Origin: a virus
Length of the DNA stretch: 28,087 bases
Virus record (IMG/VR): IMGVR_UViG_3300024520_000399
Span: 1 to 28,087 of that record
Reading direction: 5' to 3' (one strand)
Numbering within the stretch: position 1 is the stretch's first letter; each line of letters begins with the position of its first letter. Under the pieces are notes generated by a model. The model made no database searches. It was not told where the DNA came from and saw only the letters and a program-made list of their open reading frames with translations. This document shows, piece by piece, positions 1 to 8,440 of the stretch. Made by a program: the position numbers and the translations under genes.

Positions 1-119
1 CCGAAATAAGCGGATAATCCAAATAAATCAGCATTCATCTTTATACCGTATATCCCAAATAGCACCCATACTAAGAGTACTACGTAAGCCAGGTTAGCTC
101 TTTTAGATTTAGTTAACAT
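1..119 (-). CDS. Small membrane protein of the lysis group, cut by the window edge
   Basis: About 39 codons are visible before the window ends. The start ATG (119-117) shares its A with the TGA stop of the endolysin gene (121-119), a TGATG junction that implies translational coupling. The visible protein begins MLTKSKRANLAY and runs into a strongly hydrophobic stretch (about residues 11-27), so a membrane segment after a short basic N-terminus is clear. Its position directly after the endolysin suits a lysis accessory protein, either an inner-membrane spanin or a second holin-type protein. The C-terminal part that would distinguish these is outside the window. Confidence 0.6.
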   Translation of the reverse strand, partial: MLTKSKRANLAYVVLLVWVLFGIYGIKMNADLFGLSAYF

Positions 120-502
120 CAATGACCCTTCCATCTTGCGTTGTACCCCCTAATGTCCACATGAACAAAGGTCTTGTATTCTCCAACTCCACCTTTTGTT
201 ATCTTACCATCCTTCATCAGTTGTCTAACGGCTGCAGCTATCGCAGAAGACTTAACGCCTTTAATTCTTATATCAGCAGCCCTGCCTTGTACGTGCTGAG
301 ATTTTGTAACTCCGCCCACTTGTTTGTTATAATTAACAGTTCTAAAGCCTGAATTAATTGTAATTGGTTTTCCAAAGAAACCTCTGATCTCTTCCAATGC
401 TTCACATAGAGGCCTTAATCTACTCTCTGACCACTCAGTCGGATAGGCCGTTCCATCACGACAAGCGAATTCCTTTGAATCAAAATTAAGGGTTATCTTC
501 AT
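119..502 (-). CDS. Endolysin: M15-family peptidase (D-Ala-D-Ala carboxypeptidase/endopeptidase type)
   Basis: The 127-residue protein is a single Peptidase M15_3-type domain. The zinc-binding pattern is visible: SxHxxGxAxD at residues 68-77 (H70, D77) and HVD at 114-116 (H114). SGFRT at 51-55 is the usual upstream motif of this family. Such enzymes cut peptidoglycan cross-bridges and act as phage endolysins, or occasionally as virion-associated hydrolases. There is no signal peptide, so it probably needs a holin to reach the wall. The start ATG overlaps the stop of the upstream holin-like gene (ATGA) and the stop overlaps the next membrane-protein gene. Function as endolysin rests on family plus context. 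Confidence 0.88.
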   Translation of the reverse strand: MKITLNFDSKEFACRDGTAYPTEWSESRLRPLCEALEEIRGFFGKPITINSGFRTVNYNKQVGGVTKSQHVQGRAADIRIKGVKSSAIAAAVRQLMKDGKITKGGVGEYKTFVHVDIRGYNARWKGH

Positions 503-810
503 CCCTTACCTGCTAACTTAACTATATAAAGCCAACTACCTGTGAGGGCAGTAGACAAAAACCCAACCAGGGACACATACATATTACTAAATCTCTTTGC
601 GGTGGTTTTCTCTATATTAGTATCAGCAGCGATTCGTTCTTCTCTCTCTGCCCCTATCTTTTCACAAGCGTCCTCTAGCTTCTGAGTCAGATAGACAAAC
701 CTAGTATCGAACCTATCATGGTGCTTTAGAATCCTATCGCAGACATGATTGCAGTCGTTCATAGCTAACGTTAGCTTAGTTAATGATGCGAGTATTGTCT
801 CTTCATCCAT
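499..810 (-). CDS. Holin-like protein with C-terminal membrane segment
   Basis: The start chosen is the ATG at 810, which has GGAG five bases upstream; an in-frame start five codons earlier lacks this. The 103-residue product has a charged, helical N-terminal two thirds (probable coiled coil with many Glu, Arg and Lys) and one hydrophobic segment at about residues 74-94, followed by a short GKG tail. This is the layout of XhlA-type haemolysin/holin proteins. It lies between a structural gene and the endolysin, and its stop overlaps the endolysin start. I see no diagnostic sequence motif; the holin role is inferred from topology and position. Confidence 0.6.
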   Translation of the reverse strand: MDEETILASLTKLTLAMNDCNHVCDRILKHHDRFDTRFVYLTQKLEDACEKIGAEREERIAADTNIEKTTAKRFSNMYVSLVGFLSTALTGSWLYIVKLAGKG

Positions 811-812
811 AG

Positions 813-2162
813 TTACTCCGGACACTGTGTTCTTGCTTTATAGGGCGAATCGGTTATCCAATCCGCCCCTGTTATTGTGCTGTCTCCATCCTCTGTACCA
901 CTTCCCTCTGTTGTAGGGAGTCTATAAACATATCCGTCTGGCTGGACGTTCTCGTAATATTCGGCCTTAATCTGTGCGTTTGTTAACGCTGAACCGTAGT
1001 GGATAGGATCAGCCATATGAGCCCCCAAAGATAGGCTAAAGCTTTTATTAGTTCCGTATACCACCTCAGCTAAATTGGCCGTTGCTGTAAAACTAGCTGT
1101 TGCGCTTATTAGTAGCCCATTAACGTACAAACACAACTCACTGGCGTCTTTGTCGTATCTAAGGCAATACCTGTTCCAATTGCTAGACATAGGGTAATAC
1201 CCCAAAGCCTCCGCTACCCCTGAATCCAGAGAAGTCTCCAACTCCCCTGATGTATTAACCCTTAATATGCTCCGCCCTGTGCCTGTGCCGTTGGCGTGCT
1301 GGACTATCACCCGATTAGACCCTGTTGGGCCACCCACCAACCTCACCCATATAAATGCAGTGAATGACTCTCCAAAATCTACAGTATCGTCAGTAACAAC
1401 TCGGTCCCCTGCTGAAACATAATCAAGACTATAAGGCATATCCCTATTCTGGATTCTCTGCTTAACTCGTGTGAGTGTAGACCATACTAAAGCAGAGTTA
1501 ATAATTCCTGTGTTCCCGTTCCCACTTGTGTCCTCTAATGTGAACCCGGTGCCCTCACTAAACAAATACTCAGCAACCAGATTAGTTCTTGGGTATTCTC
1601 TTTTGAAGTGCAAATCAAAAATCTCATCAGCGTCCAGAGCTTCTGTCATTAATACAACAAAATCGTGCTTCCCAGCGCATTGGTTCCCGTCAAGCCTAGA
1701 CGCCCCTATGTTAATGGCTCCGGCCCCCACGGAAGCAGTCCTAGTAAGAGACCCTATTAACGCCCCATCAACATAATAAGATATTACCCCGGCCGAATGA
1801 TCGTATGAAATAGTGAACCCGTGATAGTTTAAATCCGTTATTTGGAAACCATTAATAGTGGTGTTAGCCCCGCCAAATGATGTCTTAAGCTCGTTAGCAG
1901 TACTAATGCTCAAGGTGTTATTCCCAGCCCCAGTCCCCAATGCTTGAGAATAAATCATTTGGGTAAACCCAGCATCAGAAGATTTCAAATCAAGAGCGAA
2001 CTCTGAATGGAGCGTAAAGTCTTGGGACATATCAAATGCGTTAGTCGTAGCAATGAAATCCCCAGTAGTACCATCCATAACAACGGAATAATCAGAGTTC
2101 GTTATAACACTAGGCCTAGCATTAGATATAGCTGTCCTACTCGATATTGGGGTCCTAGACAT
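813..2162 (-). CDS. LamG/concanavalin A-like protein, two domains (probable adhesin or tail appendage)
   Basis: The 449-residue protein contains two beta-rich lectin-like domains, roughly residues 23-185 and 190-405. Both show hallmarks of the LamG/pentraxin jelly roll: a YxxDG or LYVNG turn in front of a strand, a GSGxxxxDxSGNxN-like segment (about 204-217), and a late LGA/IGA strand. Such domains bind carbohydrate or other surface ligands. Position at the end of the structural block and before the lysis genes fits a receptor-binding or head/tail decoration protein. A C-terminal extension of about 45 residues follows the second domain. It could instead be a capsid-surface adhesin; the sequence does not tell. 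Confidence 0.7.
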   Translation of the reverse strand: MSRTPISSRTAISNARPSVITNSDYSVVMDGTTGDFIATTNAFDMSQDFTLHSEFALDLKSSDAGFTQMIYSQALGTGAGNNTLSISTANELKTSFGGANTTINGFQITDLNYHGFTISYDHSAGVISYYVDGALIGSLTRTASVGAGAINIGASRLDGNQCAGKHDFVVLMTEALDADEIFDLHFKREYPRTNLVAEYLFSEGTGFTLEDTSGNGNTGIINSALVWSTLTRVKQRIQNRDMPYSLDYVSAGDRVVTDDTVDFGESFTAFIWVRLVGGPTGSNRVIVQHANGTGTGRSILRVNTSGELETSLDSGVAEALGYYPMSSNWNRYCLRYDKDASELCLYVNGLLISATASFTATANLAEVVYGTNKSFSLSLGAHMADPIHYGSALTNAQIKAEYYENVQPDGYVYRLPTTEGSGTEDGDSTITGADWITDSPYKARTQCPE

Positions 2163-2171
2163 ACTTATCCT

Positions 2172-2393
2172 TTATGCTACTAACACATCACCTGCGGTAC
2201 ACTCAGTCCCTGCGCACTCTTTGTCTTCACAAAATGCGTACTCAATCGAAAGACCTTTCGCACATGCCTTGATGTAGTCATCGATTGTCCCTACGTATTG
2301 CGCAGGGATGTTTCTAGTGACTGATTCTCCATCAACGTCAAAAGTTACTTTCCTATTTGTTTCATCTATACTTTTAAAAGTTACTGTAGCCAT
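2172..2393 (-). CDS. Small structural-block protein with Cys-rich tail
   Basis: 73 residues, not recognised. The first half is beta-prone (MATVTFKSID, then a VTFDVDG strand). The C-terminus carries four cysteines, at about residues 44, 54, 59 and 65, the last three in CEDKECAGTEC. The start ATG follows the AAGGAGAAAAGA Shine-Dalgarno region. It sits between two structural genes with gaps of about ten bases, so it is probably co-translated with them. Closely spaced cysteines could bind metal or form disulphides outside the cell. No function can be assigned. Confidence 0.6.
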   Translation of the reverse strand: MATVTFKSIDETNRKVTFDVDGESVTRNIPAQYVGTIDDYIKACAKGLSIEYAFCEDKECAGTECTAGDVLVA

Positions 2394-2403
2394 TCTTTTC
2401 TCC

Positions 2404-2826
2404 TTATCTGTAAGATAGTGTTACGTTTACATCGGCAGTTGTTGTGAATCCAACATACAACCCAGTCCCAAAAGATCTGTTCAAAGGGATTGAAATCGGT
2501 GTGAAAGCTGTTGCCGCGACTGCCCATCTGAAAATCTCAGTTCCTGACTCTGCGGTGTTGTCATAAACAACTATCGTACCAGCCGTAGGCACTGCGTCGT
2601 TAGGCGCAAACTCAATAGAGTAAACAAGCCCAGAACTAGCCTTCACCTGAGTGTCTGCTGTGATCACTGATTGGTAAGTCCCTTGAAACTCCACCTTCGT
2701 TACATCGTTAGTGGTGTCCTCACCTGCAAGCAAGGTCCCTTGAGTTACACTCTGGTTCCCATTTGAATCTGCGGTCCCTGCGACCCATTGCGTACCATTA
2801 TGATACATGTTTTCACTATCTGCCAT
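2404..2826 (-). CDS. Virion protein sharing an N-terminal module with the upstream gene
   Basis: 140 residues, almost entirely beta-prone, ending in a strand pattern (TGLYVGFTTTADVNV) typical of small phage structural or fibre proteins. Residues 1-25 (MADSENMYHNGTQWVAGTAD...) are nearly identical to those of the protein encoded at 2866-4143. Shared N-terminal modules in phage appendage proteins usually dock the proteins to the same virion site; that is the likely meaning here. The Shine-Dalgarno AAAGG lies about eight bases before the ATG. The body of the protein is not recognised. Confidence 0.7.
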   Translation of the reverse strand: MADSENMYHNGTQWVAGTADSNGNQSVTQGTLLAGEDTTNDVTKVEFQGTYQSVITADTQVKASSGLVYSIEFAPNDAVPTAGTIVVYDNTAESGTEIFRWAVAATAFTPISIPLNRSFGTGLYVGFTTTADVNVTLSYR

Positions 2827-2865
2827 TTTATTGCCTTTCTTTAATTAAAATATATAAACCACAAA

Positions 2866-4143
2866 TTATAAAGCTTCCGTATAAGTAATACTCCCGTGTA
2901 CGTCTAAATTAATTTGCAAGGGAGAAACGGCCAATATTATCTCGTCTCTTGTGCCGTCTATAGCTGCGCCTATTTTTAAAGCTGCCTTAATATCCAAATC
3001 AGCTGATCGGTTTCCTTGAATGAATCCACCTGCTATTACTGTCCCACCAGTTAGTGTAGTAGTAGAAGGGCTTGAAGCATTAGCTGTACCTTCTTGGATA
3101 GATGAATTAGTGACATCGCTCCAAGTCAAATCAACGGCCTTTGTAGGGTTCAAGATTAAAAACCACTCGTAATCATCATTTGTTAACCCTAACAACGATC
3201 CCCCTATAGGAGTTATAACTCCACCTATATGAGTTGTTTTTAATCTAATCCCTTTAACGGCATAAATCGTTCCCACTGAGTTAGCGTCAACTTTAGTGCC
3301 ATTAGTAGAGACCGTCCTATTAAGATGCTCTTCATGCCCTGCACCCTCAGAAATAATAGTAGAGCAAAGATGTTGCATACTAGCTGCGCCGCCAGTCCCG
3401 TCGTTCTCAATGCTATACCTAAGAGGCAAGTTAGGCGTACTCATGTAAACAACTTCTAAAACATTCGCATGATCAAACTCATGGCAAAAATGAATTTTCC
3501 CATGATAAAACCAACCCATTCTAACTCTTCCAACACCAAGCCATTCGTAATCAAAAACAAAAATCTGAGTCTTAGTAGGGTCTAGTTCAACCCCTGAAGG
3601 GCCGTTCCCGTCAAAGGTGTCTAAATTCCAATCTTCCTGTGGAACAGGGTTATCTACTGCTGACCCGGAGGTTGACGATCTAATTACAAAGTTCACAACA
3701 CCGTCTATAGCGCTTGCAAAGAGGCCGTTATCGTCATTGAATTGCCCCATGCTGGCTGTGATCCCAGTGCCAGCGCCCACTAAGGAGCCTGTCATCATTA
3801 CTTGCTGTGATTTCCCAGGATGGTAATCGAAGGATTGAAAGGTCTGTCTAACCCTTTTACCTGCTGTTAGGTTAGATACAGCCATTGTAGAAGATGCCTG
3901 GTCCTTAGACCAAGTAGAAGTTGTGCCAGATCCAGAAACTTCCTGGTCATCCCAAAACAAAGGGAGGTTATCAAAGACCTGCTTTGAATCAAATGTAGTT
4001 GCAGGGCTAGACACTCTTAATCGATTAAACGCATCCAACGAGTCCGAACTTGGAGAAGAAACAACTTTGATATTCCCATCAGCATCAGACTGACCAGCTA
4101 CCCATTGCGTTCCATTGTGGTACATGTTCTCTGCATCACCCAT
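2866..4143 (-). CDS. Virion structural protein with shared N-terminal docking module
   Basis: 425 residues. The N-terminus (MGDAENMYHNGTQWVAGQSD...) matches that of the 140-residue protein downstream. After it come an LDAFNRLRVSSP motif, often seen near the N-terminus of phage structural proteins, and a large beta-rich body. The C-terminal third is rich in Gly, Thr and Ser. There is no signal peptide or membrane segment. The gene begins two bases after the stop of the ejection-type gene at 4146-5528. Likely an appendage or capsid-fibre protein; the exact role is not visible. Confidence 0.7.
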   Translation of the reverse strand: MGDAENMYHNGTQWVAGQSDADGNIKVVSSPSSDSLDAFNRLRVSSPATTFDSKQVFDNLPLFWDDQEVSGSGTTSTWSKDQASSTMAVSNLTAGKRVRQTFQSFDYHPGKSQQVMMTGSLVGAGTGITASMGQFNDDNGLFASAIDGVVNFVIRSSTSGSAVDNPVPQEDWNLDTFDGNGPSGVELDPTKTQIFVFDYEWLGVGRVRMGWFYHGKIHFCHEFDHANVLEVVYMSTPNLPLRYSIENDGTGGAASMQHLCSTIISEGAGHEEHLNRTVSTNGTKVDANSVGTIYAVKGIRLKTTHIGGVITPIGGSLLGLTNDDYEWFLILNPTKAVDLTWSDVTNSSIQEGTANASSPSTTTLTGGTVIAGGFIQGNRSADLDIKAALKIGAAIDGTRDEIILAVSPLQINLDVHGSITYTEAL

Positions 4144-4145
4144 CT

Positions 4146-5528
4146 TTACCTACCCTCCGTAGCTTTAATTAACTCTTGGGACCCTAATGCGTTAAATAAT
4201 ACTTTTCTTAACTGCGGTTGTTTAAGGAATAGCTGTAATGTTTCACCGCTTCCTGGCTTCCCAGCGGATACTAACAAGGAGGCTAATGCTGTCCTGACAG
4301 GGAATATTTTAGAGGCTTTCTGTGCCACCGCGCCAGTAGCTGCTAACACTGGCCCACCCATTACAGCTCCTGTGCCTGCTGCTGTGGCTGTACTAAAACT
4401 AACCGGAGCGGAACCTCTAGCGATAGCTTTCCCCAAGTCTTGAGCTAGAGACTTCTCAACATCAATCCAGAATGCCAAATTTTTGTTTAGTTCCTTGGAC
4501 CCAGGGGCTAGGGTTTCTATCTGTTTTCTAAGCCCTCTGGAAACAAATTTAGCATAAGTCTTCATTGCGGATTCTGGAGTACCGCTTGCTACTGCCCAGT
4601 TTGCCATTTTACCAAAGCCCTTTTTAATTTCGTTAGCTTCAGTTAAAGTAATTCCGCCAGTTTTAGCGTGTTTTGCTAAAAAATCAGCTTTCATTTTATT
4701 TATTTGCTTTATAGCCCCCGACTGTTGAGTCCTGTCTAAAGTTTTAGCAACATCATCTAATGAAGACATAACTTTTACAGGGTCAACTTTAGATCCTTTT
4801 TTCTCCATCTCGATTAATAGATCATCAAGCTGGCCACCAAGGTCTGAAAGGTTCTCTGTTGCTAATTTATGTACGTTTTTCTTAAACCCCCAAACACCTC
4901 TCTTGGCGAGCTGTTGCCCTAACGAATCAGCCCCGGACCTGAATGTTTTAATGCCTTCTTTTACTGATGTCCCTAGTGTTGACCCTGCTATTTTAAGACC
5001 AGTTTCTTTAGCTAGGTTTTTTACGGCCTGGCCTGCTGGGGTTCCTGCCAAAGCTGTACCTGCCTTACCAAGACCGGCGGTGCCAAGATTGAATGCAGTA
5101 GTTGTAGCCCCCTCTTGTATAGGGCTAAGATAAGACTCTTGCGCAGTTAGCTGAGGTCCGGTGCCTGTTAGGTTGTTTATAATATTCTGTAACGCCTTAC
5201 CTCCTGCTGCGCCGATACCTGCGCCAATTAAAGGGCCGCCGACTAATGAAGCGGGGGCTCCTGCAACACCACCGGCCAAAGTCCCTATCAAGGGGAGTTG
5301 GTTAACTAAATCTTGTGGCTCCAGGGGACCTCGGCCAAGCATCTGTGGGACCGGAGAGCTTTTCAACAAAGCTTCAGGGGTCAACGACTCTTTGAGTTGT
5401 TTCTGCCCCCCACCGTTAAAATAACCCCTAGCTTTAAGCTCTTTAATGATGTTTTGTTGCTTGTCAGAAAGCTCCCCCTTGGACGCTCTTCTGGTAAGCT
5501 CTGATAATATTTCCTTTTTTGAAGCCAT
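4146..5528 (-). CDS. Probable internal virion (DNA ejection) protein with hydrophobic Gly/Ala stretch
   Basis: 460 residues. The first 40 residues are a charged helical region (MASKKEILSELTRRAS...). Residues about 76-115 form a Gly/Ala-rich hydrophobic stretch (LAGGVAGAPASLVGGPLIGA and on), and a second such stretch lies at about 380-405 (TAAGTGAVMGGPVLAATGAV). Between them is a long helical region rich in Lys, Leu and Ala. This pattern, with potential membrane-inserting segments in a large helical protein next to Gln-rich proteins, is typical of podovirus ejection proteins (compare P22 gp7, gp20, gp16). No catalytic motif seen. Role inferred from composition and position. Confidence 0.6.
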   Translation of the reverse strand: MASKKEILSELTRRASKGELSDKQQNIIKELKARGYFNGGGQKQLKESLTPEALLKSSPVPQMLGRGPLEPQDLVNQLPLIGTLAGGVAGAPASLVGGPLIGAGIGAAGGKALQNIINNLTGTGPQLTAQESYLSPIQEGATTTAFNLGTAGLGKAGTALAGTPAGQAVKNLAKETGLKIAGSTLGTSVKEGIKTFRSGADSLGQQLAKRGVWGFKKNVHKLATENLSDLGGQLDDLLIEMEKKGSKVDPVKVMSSLDDVAKTLDRTQQSGAIKQINKMKADFLAKHAKTGGITLTEANEIKKGFGKMANWAVASGTPESAMKTYAKFVSRGLRKQIETLAPGSKELNKNLAFWIDVEKSLAQDLGKAIARGSAPVSFSTATAAGTGAVMGGPVLAATGAVAQKASKIFPVRTALASLLVSAGKPGSGETLQLFLKQPQLRKVLFNALGSQELIKATEGR

Positions 5529-6395
5529 CTATTCCCCTGCCAGTTGTTTAAGTAAATCCTCTGTTGATGATTCTTTTAACCCTCTGTTGGCATCCTTTAA
5601 ATTCCGATTTTTCCACCTCTTAAACTCTGCTGGTGGCATCACTTCTTTCAGAATCTTTTCATTCAAAATTGTACTAGTCACATCCCTGAATTGGTTAGGG
5701 CTCAAAAATATCTTCTTAAGTGCTGCTTTAGAAGATATAGCGTTATTAAATGACCTAAAAATCTGATCGCCAAATTCTTGCCAGTTTGAGAATTGATCTG
5801 GCAAAGTTTCCTTGAACTGTTGGATCAATTCAAAAGCTGGTCGGTTTGTACCGGCTGCCACCTTTGCTAATGAAGTCGCGACCTCGGTCATCAAACCTTT
5901 ATACGATCTTGAAACCTCGTTTACACCCAAAGGCCCTGTTATAGTCTTCCTAAGCAACCCACCAACACGGCCAGCTCCTTCTTTTTTTACCAAGTCCCTA
6001 AAAGCGTCTGCTGTGTTTGATAATTTGTTTAATGCGCCAAAAAACTGGCCGTCTAATAGAGCTGAAGCTTTACCAGTCTGAGTCCCAATCTCTTTTTGGA
6101 TTGCTACATTCGCAAGAGCTGCGGCCCTACTTACTGCTATTTCCTCATCCCTTTGTGGTTTATCAACAGTGATACCTTTGATTTTAGCACCCTTAATGCC
6201 TTGCTTTTCAATATCCGGTGACAATTCAGGACTTACTTTGAAATCACCTCCGGTTGACTTGAAAGGGTCAAACCCTAACTCCGAACTACCAATGTTTTTA
6301 GGGAGCAAATCTTGGACATTAGTTTGGGTGGGCTTATCTCCTGTTTTTTGGAGGCCTCTTTTTCTAGGTTGAATTTTATCAGGTACAAAAGGCAT
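5529..6395 (-). CDS. Probable internal virion or tail-associated helical protein
   Basis: 288 residues, not recognised by motif. It starts MPFVPDKIQPRKRG, a basic Pro-rich N-terminus, and from about residue 85 is mostly alpha-helical with alternating Lys, Ala and Leu. It contains no membrane segment. The stop codon directly abuts the start of the neighbouring gene at 4146-5528, and it lies two bases from the Gln-rich gene upstream, so these genes are one translational block. Context suggests an ejection or internal core protein. Confidence 0.6.
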   Translation of the reverse strand: MPFVPDKIQPRKRGLQKTGDKPTQTNVQDLLPKNIGSSELGFDPFKSTGGDFKVSPELSPDIEKQGIKGAKIKGITVDKPQRDEEIAVSRAAALANVAIQKEIGTQTGKASALLDGQFFGALNKLSNTADAFRDLVKKEGAGRVGGLLRKTITGPLGVNEVSRSYKGLMTEVATSLAKVAAGTNRPAFELIQQFKETLPDQFSNWQEFGDQIFRSFNNAISSKAALKKIFLSPNQFRDVTSTILNEKILKEVMPPAEFKRWKNRNLKDANRGLKESSTEDLLKQLAGE

Positions 6396-6397
6396 TT

Positions 6398-6823
6398 TTA
6401 TTCACCAATCCTTTCATATTTTGCAGAATCAAACTCGTTCCAAGGGATACGCCCTGTAGCACCGGTTCCCTTGTCTTTAACCCTAACAGTGTTGCCACCG
6501 CCGCCTCCATCAAGCTGACCGGTCAGCATTGTCATTAGTAGATTTGTTAATGGGTTTCCACTACCACCACCTTGCAAAGGTTGAGCTAAACCTAAAGCTC
6601 CTAGTCCTTGTCTCCCAAGACCTTTAACCGCGTCCTGTAGTTGCTGCGCTTGTGGCACTGCCCCTGTGAGAGCCTGGAGCTTATTCCTCATAAGCTGAGA
6701 TTGTAAGTCCTGGCCTTGCTGGCTCTGAGCTAACCGCAGTTGTTGTTGCTGTTGCAAATGAGGCATGGCCCCTGCCGTGAACCCTTGGCCTAAGGCCGCT
6801 CCTAATGATCCGAATCTACCCAT
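6398..6823 (-). CDS. Gln/Gly-rich small virion protein
   Basis: 141 residues. The first 70 residues are helical and Gln-rich (MPHLQQQQQLRLAQSQQGQD), then a Gly-rich low-complexity part (GGGSG, DGGGGGN) leads to a short C-terminal segment (TVRVKDKGTGATGRIPWNEF) that looks folded. Composition matches the two neighbouring ejection-type genes. Such Gln-rich proteins occur in the ejection and core clusters of podoviruses. No function can be read from motifs. Confidence 0.6.
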   Translation of the reverse strand: MGRFGSLGAALGQGFTAGAMPHLQQQQQLRLAQSQQGQDLQSQLMRNKLQALTGAVPQAQQLQDAVKGLGRQGLGALGLAQPLQGGGSGNPLTNLLMTMLTGQLDGGGGGNTVRVKDKGTGATGRIPWNEFDSAKYERIGE

Positions 6824-6841
6824 AATTACTCCTTAAAATTA

Positions 6842-7855
6842 TTAAGACCCCATCCCCTGAGTCGCTCCACCTAACATCCCGCCAAAGGCCGCTCCAACCG
6901 GGCCGCCTAAAGCCGCTCCTGCTATCGGAGCCACTGTCTGGAATAACCCTGGAGACCCTGGATTTGCTGGGGTAGCTCCTGTTGAGAGGCTGAACAATCT
7001 CAACAAATCTTCCTGAGGTTGACGACTTAGTATATTACCAAATTGCTGTGCTTGTAATGATTGGTTAGCTAACTGAACTGCCTGTTGGTCCGTAGCTCCT
7101 GCTTGTCTAAACAACTCTTGTGCTTGTTGTGATTGACGTTGCTGCTCCATTTGAGCTGCGAACTGCTGTGCTCCCAATTGCTGCTGAGCCTGTTGACCTG
7201 CGAGCTGTCCTGCTATCTGGCCCAAAGTAGCTTGTTCAGCTTCCCTTTGCTGACCCAAAGCCTCAGTAGTAGCACCTGCCGTTAACAACCCTCTACGATT
7301 CAAATCTTCTGTTATATTCCCACGCTGTTGGACTCCTTGTCTTCCGATAGCTGCTTGAGCTGCTTCGAGCTGAGGAGTAAACGCATCACCAACTGCTGTG
7401 GTAGGATCGAACGCACTCTGTTGGAATTGGAAGGGAGATCTTGATTGAAATGACAATTCAGGGATTTGACCTAGCTGGTTTTGGAAGGCTTGGCCTGTTC
7501 CTAAAGAACCTTGCAAAGACGCTATCTGTCTATCCAAATCCGAGATCTGGCTGCCTAAAGCTCTTTGTTGCCCAGCAGAAGTTCCACCACCTCCACCAAG
7601 ACCTATATCACCTCTTCGGCCAGGTGTTGACCCAGGACCAGTTGGTTGCCCTTGGAGTCCTGTTAAGGTGTCCTGGAGTCCAGTTCTTTGCCCTGTAAGG
7701 GCGTCTATCTGAGACTGTAGTCCAGACTGTAACCCAGGGTTAGACCCTAAGACTTGCCCTGTGAATAATTGGTTAAGAAGCTCGCCTTGTTTCTCAAACC
7801 CTGGTGCGCGGAACGCCTGAGCGTCATTACCGCTACTACCAAATAAAAAATCCAT
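6842..7855 (-). CDS. Gln-rich ejection/core-type virion protein
   Basis: 337 residues. The centre is a long Gln/Ala-rich helical region with many repeated GQQ/AQQ segments (about 175-285). The C-terminus has a Gly/Ala-rich hydrophobic stretch (PIAGAALGGPVGAAFGGMLG, about 309-328), a recurring ending among phage core and DNA-transfer proteins. A Gly-rich linker (RRGDIGLGGGGGTSAG) lies near residue 80. The ATG start is supported by the GGAGCATGG context. It is first in the group of four ejection-type genes, just after the acetyltransferase gene. Role inferred. Confidence 0.6.
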   Translation of the reverse strand: MDFLFGSSGNDAQAFRAPGFEKQGELLNQLFTGQVLGSNPGLQSGLQSQIDALTGQRTGLQDTLTGLQGQPTGPGSTPGRRGDIGLGGGGGTSAGQQRALGSQISDLDRQIASLQGSLGTGQAFQNQLGQIPELSFQSRSPFQFQQSAFDPTTAVGDAFTPQLEAAQAAIGRQGVQQRGNITEDLNRRGLLTAGATTEALGQQREAEQATLGQIAGQLAGQQAQQQLGAQQFAAQMEQQRQSQQAQELFRQAGATDQQAVQLANQSLQAQQFGNILSRQPQEDLLRLFSLSTGATPANPGSPGLFQTVAPIAGAALGGPVGAAFGGMLGGATQGMGS

Positions 7856-7861
7856 GCTCCA

Positions 7862-8419
7862 TCATTTATGACCTTCGACGTGGTCTTTCTTTCTTCGACT
7901 TTTATACTTCTTATTAAACATCCCTTTGGTGATCTTCATCCGAATTACATCGTGGAACTCACCATCGTAATAAACGTCTTGTTTGAGCAATGCTTCCTCT
8001 TCAAACCCTACCTCAATTGAGCCTTTTTTTGAACTCAAATTTTTAGGGTCCACTCTAGCTATCACTTTAAACATATTATCATAATTCAAAATCCTGTTGA
8101 CTATCATTATAGTCGCTTCAACGCCTATCTTCTTACCTTGGAACGCCTCATCTATCATAATCCCGTAATTGCAATTTCTATGCCGTTCCTGGATGTCTGT
8201 AACAGAAGCAACCCCTATTACCTTACTAATGTCTTTTGCATCAGTAATTACGTATTTCTGGCCATTATTACCGTAATTAGCCGCCATTGATGAATCTACC
8301 ATCTGTGTGTTCCCAAAGAAATAATCATACTTCCCTGAATGATACCACTGGTAAATATACGCCCAATGGGAATCGTGCTCATAGGGCAACACCCTAATGC
8401 TTTCGTTAAACATCTTCAT
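7862..8419 (-). CDS. GNAT-family N-acetyltransferase
   Basis: 185 residues. The acetyl-CoA pyrophosphate-binding loop QGKKIG is visible at residues 94-99, preceded by the YGIMID strand. A typical GNAT strand pattern follows (KVIARVDPKNLSSKK...GF), as in RimJ/RimL-like enzymes. The last 17 residues are very basic (KKYKSRRKKDHVEGHK). AGGAG lies three bases before the first ATG, and a second ATG two codons later is also possible. It lies inside the virion block, between a fibre-region gene and the ejection proteins. It may modify a virion or host protein; the substrate is unknown. Confidence 0.75.
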   Translation of the reverse strand: MKMFNESIRVLPYEHDSHWAYIYQWYHSGKYDYFFGNTQMVDSSMAANYGNNGQKYVITDAKDISKVIGVASVTDIQERHRNCNYGIMIDEAFQGKKIGVEATIMIVNRILNYDNMFKVIARVDPKNLSSKKGSIEVGFEEEALLKQDVYYDGEFHDVIRMKITKGMFNKKYKSRRKKDHVEGHK

Positions 8420-8440
8420 AAGCTCCTCTAGCTTAAAGTT

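Noticed and set aside
4105-4443. Plus-strand frame of 112 codons over the ejection-type gene
   Set aside because: Opposite-strand shadow of a well-supported gene; no ribosome site or neighbours on this strand.
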